Source: Betaproteobacteria bacterium (GTDB lineage: Bacteria > Pseudomonadota > Gammaproteobacteria > Burkholderiales > Eutrophovitaceae). From it: a stretch of DNA of 10,862 bases. The notes below the pieces were generated by a model. That model was given only the letters and a program-made list of their open reading frames with translations, was not told where the DNA came from and searched no databases. This document shows positions 1 through 5,767 of this stretch, one piece after another (the stretch's first letter is position 1; every line of letters starts with the position of its first letter). The position numbers and the translations under genes are program-made. Where the stretch lies: positions 1 through 10,862 of the forward strand of contig QXZO01000218.1 in the NCBI GenBank assembly GCA_009886305.1, in the 5' to 3' direction.

Positions 1-240
1 CTGCGAAAGCGTTCAGTGGTTGATGCGAGGCATAAAGGCGCGTTATTAATAATTACTCTTAGTTTTGATGATCAAGGTGAGCTGATAGAGTCGAAAATTT
101 ATGAGTCCAGCGACTTCGAACCACTTGACCGATATTATCTTAGATTAATTGAGCGTTTGGTTGACAAGGGTGATTTGCCTGCGCCACCACTAAAACAATT
201 TACGACGACAGTGGTGACTATTCCTATTGAGATAAAGTAG
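1..240 (+). CDS. C-terminal end of a TonB-C-like protein (5' end outside the window)
   Basis: The frame is open from base 1 to a TAA-type end at 238-240 (stop TAG), giving 79 residues of an incomplete protein. The visible part runs as a beta-strand (LLIITLSFDDQGEL), a second strand with a serine pair (IYESSDF), the helix segment LDRYYLRLIERL, then LPAPP and a final strand. This order (strand, 'D.G.v', 'SS...LD..a...i', 'P.PP', strand) is what TonB C-terminal domains show. Such domains contact outer-membrane receptors or occur in TonB-like periplasmic proteins. The call rests on pattern only, and no N-terminal membrane anchor or proline-rich linker can be checked here. It lies 31 bases upstream of pip on the same strand with no clear terminator between them, so co-transcription is possible. 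It could also be an unrelated periplasmic protein. Confidence 0.6.
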   Translation: MRKRSVVDARHKGALLIITLSFDDQGELIESKIYESSDFEPLDRYYLRLIERLVDKGDLPAPPLKQFTTTVVTIPIEIK

Positions 241-271
241 CTTTATTTTATATAAAGGTTTTATAGAAAAC

Positions 272-1228
272 GTGCCTATTTATCCAGAAATTAAACCGAA
301 TTTTAGCGACTTCATTGACACTGGTGACGGACATCGTCTTTATGTAGAGCGTAGTGGCCGAGAAGGGGGTGTCCCCGTAATATTCCTACATGGTGGTCCT
401 GGGAGTAGTACTAATGCGAATCATCGAAGATATTTTGATCCAAAATTCTTCGATATTGTTTTGTTTGATCAGCGAGGCTGCGGTCAATCGTTACCTAACG
501 GGTCTACCGACAACAATACAACCTCACATTTAGTTCAAGATGTTAATTTGATTAGGGTTAAGTTAGGGATTACTCAAAAGGCGGTGATTTTTGGGGGTTC
601 TTGGGGTAGTGCTCTGGCGCTGGCCTATGCTGCCGAGCATGGAAACAGTGTTGAGGCATTGGTTCTGCGCGGTATCTTTCTTGGTTCTCCTGATGAGGTG
701 CTATGGTTCACCGACGGGTTAAAGCGTTTCATGCCTGAAGCGCACCAAGAACTAATGTGGGATAGTTCAGGTGATTTGGTGGACCATTATCACGACCGGG
801 TGAATTCAATAGATCATTCAGTTGCCAAAGAGGCCTGTCGTCGTTGGCTTGATTATGAGATTCAGTCAATGATGGTGGGTATTGAAAACCCAGAAAAAAG
901 GAAAAAAGATAAGCGTGAAGCCACTGGCGCTGAGTTAGCGCGAGCTCAGGTCCAGCTTCATTACCTAAAGCATTCTTGTTTTTTTAAAAAAGACGAATTG
1001 CTACAAAAAGCAGCATTCATTAACAATCCAACTGTCATTGTCCAAGGTGGTATGGATATGATTTGTCCCCCAATAACAGCGTATAGGTTACATGAGATGC
1101 TACCTGATTCAACGCTAAATATAGTCGCTTCTGGTGGTCACGGGGCTTGGCAGTCGAAAATTGCTGATACGCTTTCAGATGAGATGGAGCATCTAAAAAT
1201 ACGATTGCGGGCGATTCATGGGAATTAG
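272..1228 (+). CDS. pip: Proline iminopeptidase (S33 alpha/beta-hydrolase)
   Basis: A cytoplasmic aminopeptidase (EC 3.4.11.5) that removes N-terminal proline from peptides. The 318-residue length is normal for the bacterial family. Visible signatures are the oxyanion-hole motif HGGPGSS (40-46), the strand DIVLFDQRGCGQS (61-73), the nucleophile elbow GGSWGS with Ser110, the acidic triad residue Asp262 in GGMDMICPP, and the catalytic His290 in GGHGAW. All three triad residues are therefore present, and a helical cap lies between about 140 and 240. Translation is best started at the GTG, where the family's N-terminus (PIYPEIKPNFSDFIDTGDGH) begins; a weak AAAGG lies 13 bases upstream. The stop overlaps the start of the histidine kinase by 11 bases, so the two are probably translated from one mRNA. 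Nothing suggests a functional link with signalling; the overlap may only reflect compact packing. Confidence 0.93.
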   Translation: MPIYPEIKPNFSDFIDTGDGHRLYVERSGREGGVPVIFLHGGPGSSTNANHRRYFDPKFFDIVLFDQRGCGQSLPNGSTDNNTTSHLVQDVNLIRVKLGITQKAVIFGGSWGSALALAYAAEHGNSVEALVLRGIFLGSPDEVLWFTDGLKRFMPEAHQELMWDSSGDLVDHYHDRVNSIDHSVAKEACRRWLDYEIQSMMVGIENPEKRKKDKREATGAELARAQVQLHYLKHSCFFKKDELLQKAAFINNPTVIVQGGMDMICPPITAYRLHEMLPDSTLNIVASGGHGAWQSKIADTLSDEMEHLKIRLRAIHGN

Positions 1229-2960
1229 ATATCGAGTTAATGCCGCTATTTCTTTTATTGCTGTTATTTTCTTTTTGGTAACCGCATTCATCCTTATTGA
1301 CGATCGTCGGAAATCCATTAAAGAGGAAATTGAGGCCGGAACAAAAGTTACTGTGCAGTTGCTGGAGTCGGTAGCGCTCAGTCGACGTCCACTTATGGAA
1401 GGAGTCGATCCAGTTGAGGGGCTCGCAGGTTTTTTAAGAAGAGCAGGACGGGTGCGTGCGAACGAGATCAGACTCTATGACCAATCGGATGTGCTTGTGT
1501 ATGAGTCGCCCCCATCCGTTTACAAACAGGGCCGATGGGCGCCTGATTGGTTTTCTACACTGATGTCTCCGGGAGACCGCGAGTTTCAACTCAATATGCC
1601 TTTCGGATATATTGTGATTACACCAGACTCATCTCGGTCTGTTTTAGATGCATGGGATGAGCTCAGACGTTTCGGTCTTATATTAATTATTTTTTTTGTA
1701 AGTTTGAATGTCGCTATTTTCAGTTTGCTTGGTCGTGCGATGCGCCCTCTGAAGGGTATTTTGTCAGCGATGTCACTTCTTGAGAAAGGGGATTTATCGA
1801 TACGATTGCCCGATTATAAACTGCCAGAATTCGATGCCATTGGCCATACGTTTAACCGTATGACCACCAACTTACATGATGCGTTAGCTCAGAATGCAAG
1901 ACTTGCTCTTGTCGCGCAACAGTCTAGCGATGCGATTTTAATTTGTGACCTGGAGGGTAATGTGTCTTTTTGGAACCCGGCCGCTGAACGATTATTTGGA
2001 TTTGCTTCAGGAGAAATATTGGGGCAGTCAATCAAAAATATCGTACCCGATGAAGGTCTCGATATGCATGATTCGATGCGGGATCGTGTATCGACGTCTC
2101 GAATTATTGAGCATTATGAATGTCAAAGGCTCAAGAAAAATGGTGCAGCGGTTGATGTGGAAGTTTCCATGGCACCTCTGGTCGATCCGGATACGGACCA
2201 ACTCGTGGGGCAAATCAGTGTACTTCGGGACATGACAGATTATAAAAGTCGTATTTCGGCAGAGATGCAGCTTCAGCAAAATAAACGATTAACTCAACTG
2301 ATCCAAGAAAAATTAGAGGAGGAGCGTAAATCGATTGCGAGAGAGTTGCATGATGAGATGGGCCAAAATTTGACGGCAATTAAAACTATAGGTACCGCAA
2401 TTGCTAATCGGGAGTCTGATGAACAATCGATGACGCGTCAAAATGCACTAACGATTGTCGATGTAACCTCTAGAATTTACGATATGGTTCATTCAATTAT
2501 CAGGGAGCTACGACCTAGTGCGCTTGATCATTTGGGGCTAGAGGATGCGATTACCGAACTTTGCGATCAGCATCGAAGGGCGAACCAGGATCTAATATTG
2601 AAACTAGACTTTGACGGTGACGTTAATCGTTATGGAGAGTACGTCAACATCACTGTTTATAGAGTGATTCAAGAGTGCTTAACGAATGCGGCGAAACATG
2701 CGCTTGCAAGTAATGTTTCAGTATCAGTTACTGCGGGACTAGTCGAATCTAATGTTGCTCACATTGTGATTAGAGTCCAAGATGATGGTCAAGGGTTGGA
2801 TGTGAATGTGTCGGAGTCTAGACGGTTTGGTCTTTTGGGGATGCGCGAGAGAGTTCAAGCGTTTAACGGAGACATCAAGATCGAATCTGATCGTGGCTCG
2901 GGGACACTCATTACGGCAAATATGATGGTTGAAATGGGGGGTGTACAAACGGATGTGTAA
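1218..2960 (+). CDS. Membrane sensor histidine kinase (HAMP-PAS-HisKA_3-HATPase)
   Basis: A 580-residue sensor kinase of the NarX/LiaS-like class. In order: membrane helix about 9-28; a periplasmic region of about 120 residues (29-150) of no recognised fold; second membrane helix about 152-171; a HAMP linker (172-225, with MRPLKG and FNRM); one PAS domain (about 228-345, with DLEGNVSFWNPAAERLFGF); the HisKA_3 dimerisation segment with phospho-acceptor His378 in ARELHDEMGQ; and an ATPase domain with N-box Asn490 (QECLTNAAKHA), DDGQGLD (522-528) and GLLGMRERV (538-546). All catalytic motifs look intact. The ATG overlaps the pip stop, and its Shine-Dalgarno is poor (GCGGGCG-like), so coupling to pip translation is plausible. 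The partner regulator starts 18 bases downstream. The signal is unknown. The kinase class and its position before pqqA recall systems controlling PQQ-dependent alcohol or methanol oxidation, but that is inference. Confidence 0.92.
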   Translation: MGIRYRVNAAISFIAVIFFLVTAFILIDDRRKSIKEEIEAGTKVTVQLLESVALSRRPLMEGVDPVEGLAGFLRRAGRVRANEIRLYDQSDVLVYESPPSVYKQGRWAPDWFSTLMSPGDREFQLNMPFGYIVITPDSSRSVLDAWDELRRFGLILIIFFVSLNVAIFSLLGRAMRPLKGILSAMSLLEKGDLSIRLPDYKLPEFDAIGHTFNRMTTNLHDALAQNARLALVAQQSSDAILICDLEGNVSFWNPAAERLFGFASGEILGQSIKNIVPDEGLDMHDSMRDRVSTSRIIEHYECQRLKKNGAAVDVEVSMAPLVDPDTDQLVGQISVLRDMTDYKSRISAEMQLQQNKRLTQLIQEKLEEERKSIARELHDEMGQNLTAIKTIGTAIANRESDEQSMTRQNALTIVDVTSRIYDMVHSIIRELRPSALDHLGLEDAITELCDQHRRANQDLILKLDFDGDVNRYGEYVNITVYRVIQECLTNAAKHALASNVSVSVTAGLVESNVAHIVIRVQDDGQGLDVNVSESRRFGLLGMRERVQAFNGDIKIESDRGSGTLITANMMVEMGGVQTDV

Positions 2961-2969
2961 TCGATGTTT

Positions 2970-2974
2970 GAGGA
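2970..2974 (+). promoter_or_regulatory. Shine-Dalgarno that sets the response-regulator start
   Basis: GAGGA lies five bases (counting from GAGG) before the ATG at 2979. No comparable site precedes the earlier in-frame ATG at 2964. The later ATG also gives the short N-terminus usual before the first beta-strand of a receiver domain, so 2979 is preferred. Confidence 0.6.
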
Positions 2975-2978
2975 ATTT

Positions 2979-3623
2979 ATGGGAACTAACTTGATTCAAG
3001 TTATGCTCGCTGATGATCACGCGGTCGTTAGGATGGGTTTTAAGCTCTTGCTGGAAGGTGCTCAGGAGATATCGGTTGTAGCAGAGGCTGACAGTGGGGA
3101 GGAGGCTGTTCGAACTTTCCAAGCGCATAACCCAGATGTTCTAGTGATGGACATTTCGATGCCTGGTATCGGCGGGTTGGAGGCGATCGATAGGATACTG
3201 GCTAAAGAACCTAATCAAAAAATTTTGGTGCTCTCTGGGCATGAAGACGTCATGCATGCAAGACGGGTGTTAAAGGCTGGTGCGATTGGTTACTTGACTA
3301 AGCGCAGCGCCGCAGATGCGTTGATCGATGCGGTGAAAACAGTTCATCGGGGGAAGACCTATCTAGAACCACAAATTGCTCAGGAACTTGCTGTTGAGCA
3401 GGTGTCGGGTAATAAGGATCCTGTGGATAGTTTGAGCGAGAAGGAATTCAAAGTATTTATTTCCCTTGCTAAGGGCCAATCTGTCCAGGATATCGCAAAT
3501 GTAATGTGTTTGAGCCCGCGTACTGTTGGCACGCACTTGTACAATATAAAGCAAAAACTTGGTGCCTCTAACAGCGCGGAGTTGGCTATTATAGCGATGA
3601 GGTCTGGGTTAATGGATTTATAA
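2979..3623 (+). CDS. Response regulator, receiver plus LuxR/NarL-type DNA-binding domain
   Basis: A 214-residue transcription factor, the evident partner of the kinase just upstream. The receiver domain (about 5-120) has the acidic pair Asp12-Asp13 (LADDHAVVRMG), the phosphorylation site Asp58 (VLVMDISMPG), and Lys108 in YLTKRS. A linker leads to a GerE/LuxR helix-turn-helix (about 151-212) with SLSEKEFKVF, DIANVMCLSPRTVGTHL and IKQKLGASN. All key phosphorylation residues are present. An alternative start at 2964 adds five residues but has no ribosome binding site. The gene is followed by 154 AT-rich bases without a clear terminator and then pqqA. By family resemblance and position it could belong to the AgmR/ErbR/MxaB type that activates PQQ-dependent dehydrogenase genes. 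NarL-like regulators are very numerous, so the target is not proven. Confidence 0.93.
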   Translation: MGTNLIQVMLADDHAVVRMGFKLLLEGAQEISVVAEADSGEEAVRTFQAHNPDVLVMDISMPGIGGLEAIDRILAKEPNQKILVLSGHEDVMHARRVLKAGAIGYLTKRSAADALIDAVKTVHRGKTYLEPQIAQELAVEQVSGNKDPVDSLSEKEFKVFISLAKGQSVQDIANVMCLSPRTVGTHLYNIKQKLGASNSAELAIIAMRSGLMDL

Positions 3624-3704
3624 CTAATTGTTTTTATTTGATTTTATTACAAATTTAGATATAGTCTCATGATTTTCACTAGGGGCAATTAAGAAAAGTC
3701 AGAA

Positions 3705-3732
3705 TTGCAATAGAACAGAGTAAGTGGATAAT
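3705..3732 (+). promoter_or_regulatory. Likely sigma-70 promoter of pqqA
   Basis: TTGCAA (3705-3710) and GATAAT (3727-3732) are separated by 16 bases, matching consensus at 4 of 6 and 5 of 6 positions. A start near 3739 would leave a leader of about 39 bases. The -35 overlaps the perfect 8-base palindrome ATTGCAAT (3704-3711), and CAATT (3686-3690) with AATTG (3703-3707) forms a spaced inverted pair just upstream. Either could be a regulator site, but neither matches an operator known to me. The rest of 3624-3777 is AT-rich and holds no gene. Confidence 0.45.
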
Positions 3733-3777
3733 AAGATTTGTTAGATTTAGTTAGTTAATTATTACAAGGAGATAAAT

Positions 3778-3849
3778 ATGTGGAGCAAGCCTGAGTACAC
3801 AGAAATGCGTTTTGGTTTTGAAGTAACAATGTACATCGCAAATCGTTAA
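3778..3849 (+). CDS. pqqA: PqqA, PQQ precursor peptide (solitary copy)
   Basis: A 23-codon gene encoding the ribosomally made substrate from which pyrroloquinoline quinone is built. The peptide begins [11 protein letters not shown] and contains FGFEVTMY, the family hallmark: Glu15 and Tyr19 are the two residues that the radical SAM enzyme PqqE (with chaperone PqqD) cross-links and that become PQQ. Length and spacing equal those of Klebsiella-type PqqA, and the residues are close to the Pseudomonas type. AAGGAG (3766-3771) sits six bases before the ATG, an excellent ribosome binding site. A promoter lies upstream and a strong terminator 24 bases after the stop, so it is probably monocistronic. 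The usual partners pqqB-pqqE are absent from the window. They must lie elsewhere in the genome, or this copy is a relic; the intact signals argue against a relic. A second pqqA elsewhere is possible. Confidence 0.93.
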   Translation: MWSKPEYTEMRFGFEVTMYIANR

Positions 3850-3873
3850 TACGATTTTCGAAGTATTTTGAAG

Positions 3874-3898
3874 AAACCGCCTCAGGGCGGTTTTTTTT
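3874..3898 (+). terminator. Rho-independent terminator of pqqA
   Basis: AAACCGCC (3874-3881) pairs perfectly with GGCGGTTT (3886-3893) over eight base pairs around a TCAG loop, and the run of T continues to 3898. This is a classic strong intrinsic terminator and separates pqqA from the cytochrome gene. Confidence 0.93.
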
Positions 3899-3934
3899 GT
3901 GCTGAACACTTAGTATTTTGACGTGATCGGCGTA

Positions 3935-3943
3935 TGGTAATAT
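3935..3943 (+). promoter_or_regulatory. Candidate extended -10 promoter of the cytochrome b561 gene
   Basis: TGG followed by TAATAT (3938-3943) forms an extended -10 element. TTGACG (3918-3923) lies upstream but at 14 bases is too close for a standard -35. A start near 3950 fits translation from 3997 and would exclude the earlier ATG at 3934. Having its own promoter after the pqqA terminator is expected. Confidence 0.35.
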
Positions 3944-3996
3944 CCGATTCCGTTAGGCATGATTATTTTGAAGCTGTCGAGTATAGAGAGGGTGGC

Positions 3997-4533
3997 ATGA
4001 TTTTTGGGCAAGACCGATATAATAAATTCTCAATGCTCCTTCATTGGGCAGTTGCAATCCTCGTTCTGATTTTGATCTGCTTGGGGATGTACATGCACGA
4101 TATTCCCAGGGGAGACCCCGACCGAGCTTACTTTTTTAATCTACATAAATCTATTGGAGTAACGACAGGGTTGTTGATGTTCATCCGATTATGGTGGAGG
4201 TATAAAAACCCACCGCCTGCACTGCCCTCTTCGATGCCGAGATGGCAGGTTTTTATGTCCAAGGTATCTCACGGTTTATTATATATCTGCCTAATTGGTA
4301 TGCCGGTTGTGGGTTTTGCAGCCTCTCAATTTACCAAGTATGGCGTGACGTATTTTGGTTTATTTAAAATACCTCCAATGGGCTCAAATAACTCCGAGAT
4401 CCGTGATTTTTTGCAATCAATTCACCATGATTTATCGTATCTATTGATAGGTCTTATAACCGTACATATTCTTGCTGCGCTATACCATTGGTTTGTGCTC
4501 CGTGATGGAGTAGTAAAACGGATGCTCCCTTAA
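3997..4533 (+). CDS. Cytochrome b561 family, di-heme membrane protein
   Basis: A 178-residue integral membrane protein of the bacterial cytochrome b561 (CybB-like) family, which exchanges electrons with the quinone pool. E. coli CybB has been described as a superoxide:ubiquinone oxidoreductase. Four hydrophobic helices lie at about 13-33, 48-66, 89-110 and 145-165. Likely heme ligands are His16 (LLHWAVA), His50 (FNLHKSIG), His143/His144 (SIHHDLSYLL) and His157 (TVHILAALYHW). The C-terminal FVLRDGVVKRMLP matches the family ending. The start at 3997 is chosen because GAGAGGG lies just before it and the family N-terminus (DRYNKFSMLLHW) follows. The ATG at 3934 lacks a ribosome binding site and overlaps a likely promoter. 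The gene sits behind the pqqA terminator. A role in carrying electrons from periplasmic oxidations is conceivable but unproven. Confidence 0.9.
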   Translation: MIFGQDRYNKFSMLLHWAVAILVLILICLGMYMHDIPRGDPDRAYFFNLHKSIGVTTGLLMFIRLWWRYKNPPPALPSSMPRWQVFMSKVSHGLLYICLIGMPVVGFAASQFTKYGVTYFGLFKIPPMGSNNSEIRDFLQSIHHDLSYLLIGLITVHILAALYHWFVLRDGVVKRMLP

Positions 4534-4681
4534 CCGTATTAACCTTATTGACTGAATGAGCTCTTGAAATAAAATTACGCTCCATCGGGTTTGAACGCAG
4601 ACCTAGGCCAGATATTTTTTGACGAGAATGGTGCTTGCTGGCTTTCGTATCGAGTTACGGCTAGTGCTATTGCTGTCTTCG
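4534..4681. other. Convergent intergenic region without a clear terminator
   Basis: These 148 bases lie between the 3' ends of the cytochrome gene and zur. I see no gene and no GC-rich hairpin with a T run on either strand. An imperfect direct repeat is present: GTGCTTGCTGGCTTTCGT (4631-4648) resembles GTGCTATTGCTGTCTTCGT (4664-4682), the second copy reaching the zur stop codon. Confidence 0.4.
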
Positions 4682-5149
4682 TTATGTTGGAGCAATACTA
4701 GTTGCACACTCATTGCATAAGCAACTCATCTCCAATTGCGGGCTTACCAATTTGAATCCTTTTTGTTGTATGTTTTCCCTTAAGATAGACATTAGAGATT
4801 TATCAATATTGATTTCGCTAACCTTGTGACAGGTCCCACAGATTAAAAACTGCGGCACTTCATGAGCATGATTACAAGTAATGTGGGAGCAAGCAATAAA
4901 CTTATTTGCCGTACTCAATTTGTGAATTAGTTGATTTTCTGTCAGAAAGTCTAAGATGCGATACACGGACATTGGCTGCAAAACGATATTAAACTCGCGT
5001 TTAACTTCATCAATCACGTCATATGCAGAGAGGGCCTTCTGCGCTTTCACAAGTCCGAACAATACTTGCTTGCGCTTTGGGGTTAACCGAATCCCGTGAG
5101 TCTGGCAGTAATTCTCTGCGTGGCTGAGGATCGATTCTATGTTGGCCAT
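4682..5149 (-). CDS. zur: Zur-type zinc-responsive Fur-family repressor
   Basis: A 155-residue Fur-family regulator that resembles E. coli Zur along its length and would repress zinc uptake genes when zinc is sufficient. The N-terminal winged helix (about 8-80) has RLTPKRKQVL, ALSAYDVIDEVK and MSVYRILDFL. Residues expected to form the regulatory zinc site are His76 (LIHKLS), Cys87 (FIACSH), His96 (HAHEV) and Glu112. The structural zinc site is given by Cys104-x2-Cys107 (ICGTC) and Cys145-x2-Cys148 within CLCNEC, with an extra Cys143. Unlike E. coli Zur it stops soon after the last cysteines and lacks the His-rich tail. GGAG lies eight bases before the ATG. It stands apart from zinc transporter genes; its neighbours are the tmRNA gene upstream and the convergent cytochrome gene. 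Another Fur subfamily is possible but less likely. Confidence 0.85.
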   Translation of the reverse strand: MANIESILSHAENYCQTHGIRLTPKRKQVLFGLVKAQKALSAYDVIDEVKREFNIVLQPMSVYRILDFLTENQLIHKLSTANKFIACSHITCNHAHEVPQFLICGTCHKVSEINIDKSLMSILRENIQQKGFKLVSPQLEMSCLCNECATSIAPT

Positions 5150-5194
5150 ATTGATTGCTCCGTTAAAGGCTTACTCTTGCCGTGCCATCCGTAT

Positions 5195-5223
5195 ACTTTA
5201 AAGCCATAATCAAGGGATGTAAA
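5195..5223 (-). promoter_or_regulatory. Likely sigma-70 promoter of zur
   Basis: Read on the minus strand, TTTACA (5223-5218) and TAAAGT (5200-5195) are separated by exactly 17 bases and match consensus at 5 of 6 and 4 of 6 positions. A start near 5188 gives a leader of about 39 bases. Confidence 0.5.
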
Positions 5224-5228
5224 ATTAA

Positions 5229-5244
5229 CTCACTAACCTGTGAG
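5229..5244 (-). terminator. Weak candidate terminator for ssrA
   Basis: On the minus strand CTCAC pairs with GTGAG around a six-base loop and is followed by TTAATTTT. The five-pair stem is short and the T run is broken, so this is tentative. It lies about 75 bases past the mature tmRNA 3' end, directly ahead of the zur promoter. Confidence 0.25.
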
Positions 5245-5259
5245 AATGTTTTGCTGACG

Positions 5260-5278
5260 TTTAACTTCTAACGTTAAA
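5260..5278. repeat. AT-rich inverted repeat between ssrA and zur
   Basis: TTTAAC (5260-5265) and GTTAAA (5273-5278) form a six-base inverted pair with a seven-base spacer. It could be an operator for an AT-rich-binding regulator such as Zur, or part of the ssrA 3' processing region. It does not clearly match the gammaproteobacterial Zur box, and it lies well upstream of the zur promoter. Confidence 0.25.
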
Positions 5279-5319
5279 ACTTAACATATTGAGACAACCA
5301 AGATAACGTGAAGGTTGAA

Positions 5320-5682
5320 TGGTGGAGGCGGGGAGAATCGAACTCCCGTCCGCAAGCCCTCTGCAGTCGGTACTACATGCTTAGTCAGATCATTGGATTT
5401 AATCGTCTTTAGGTTGATCGACAGCCCTGAAGACAACGAGTTACCTTAAATTTAATGGTATCTGAAGTAACCCCAGATTCCACGATCCCTCGTTTATGAC
5501 TCCGCTGTTGGTTACCCAACCCAACCCGAGAGAAAGCTGGTGCGGAGTCTAGCCGGTATTAGGCGGCTAGAGAGTAACGTTCGTCGTTTGCGACTATACG
5601 TTTTCCAGCTGATTTACAAGGTAACTGGACCTTGGCATGCACCGAGCTGTTTCGCAACCCACGTCGAAACCGGGTCGCCCCC
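5320..5682 (-). ncRNA. ssrA: Transfer-messenger RNA (tmRNA)
   Basis: A 363-base one-piece tmRNA, which with SmpB frees stalled ribosomes and tags the incomplete protein for proteolysis. The mature 5' end GGGGGCG pairs with CGCCTCC before the A-CCA 3' end, giving a seven-pair acceptor stem with the G3-U70 pair needed for charging by alanyl-tRNA synthetase; CCA is encoded (5322-5320). The T arm is a five-pair GGGAG/CTCCC stem with a TTCGATT loop. The conserved 5' block CGACCCGGTTTCGACGTGGG follows the first bases. The resume site TAGTC-GCA matches the E. coli arrangement. The rest should fold into pseudoknots, which I did not model. Both ends come from stem pairing and so should be accurate. 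The gene lies between a yajG-like gene and zur; a weak TAAACT-like -10 sits just upstream of the 5' end. Confidence 0.97.
5559..5591 (-). CDS. tmRNA proteolysis tag reading frame (ANDERYSLAA)
   Basis: The resume codon GCA (5591-5589) follows TAGTC and opens ten codons encoding ANDERYSLAA, ended by TAA. The pattern ANDE...LAA is the usual proteobacterial tag; the final LAA is the ClpXP recognition end, and AND is the SspB-contact end in E. coli. Compared with E. coli ANDENYALAA it differs at two positions. Confidence 0.95.
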   Translation of the reverse strand, partial: ANDERYSLAA

Positions 5683-5767
5683 AACTTCGGTTAGTTTAAA
5701 CGATCCCTCGATTGCTGACCAGCGTTAACAGATGCGTGTGCATGTGCGTGGTGTTTCTTTGCCGATC

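Noticed and set aside
2964..2978. Earlier ATG for the response regulator
   Set aside because: It has no Shine-Dalgarno, while the ATG at 2979 is preceded by GAGGA at good spacing. The difference is only five residues.
2739..3128. 129-residue open frame on the - strand across the kinase/regulator junction
   Set aside because: It lies opposite two well-supported genes and its translation shows no recognisable domain.
3934..3996. Upstream ATG extending the cytochrome b561 N-terminus by 21 residues
   Set aside because: It has no ribosome binding site, overlaps the likely -10 element, and the extension is not typical of the family.
5540..5728. 62-residue open frame on the + strand
   Set aside because: It runs antisense through the 5' half of ssrA, crossing its tag region; the peptide resembles no family.
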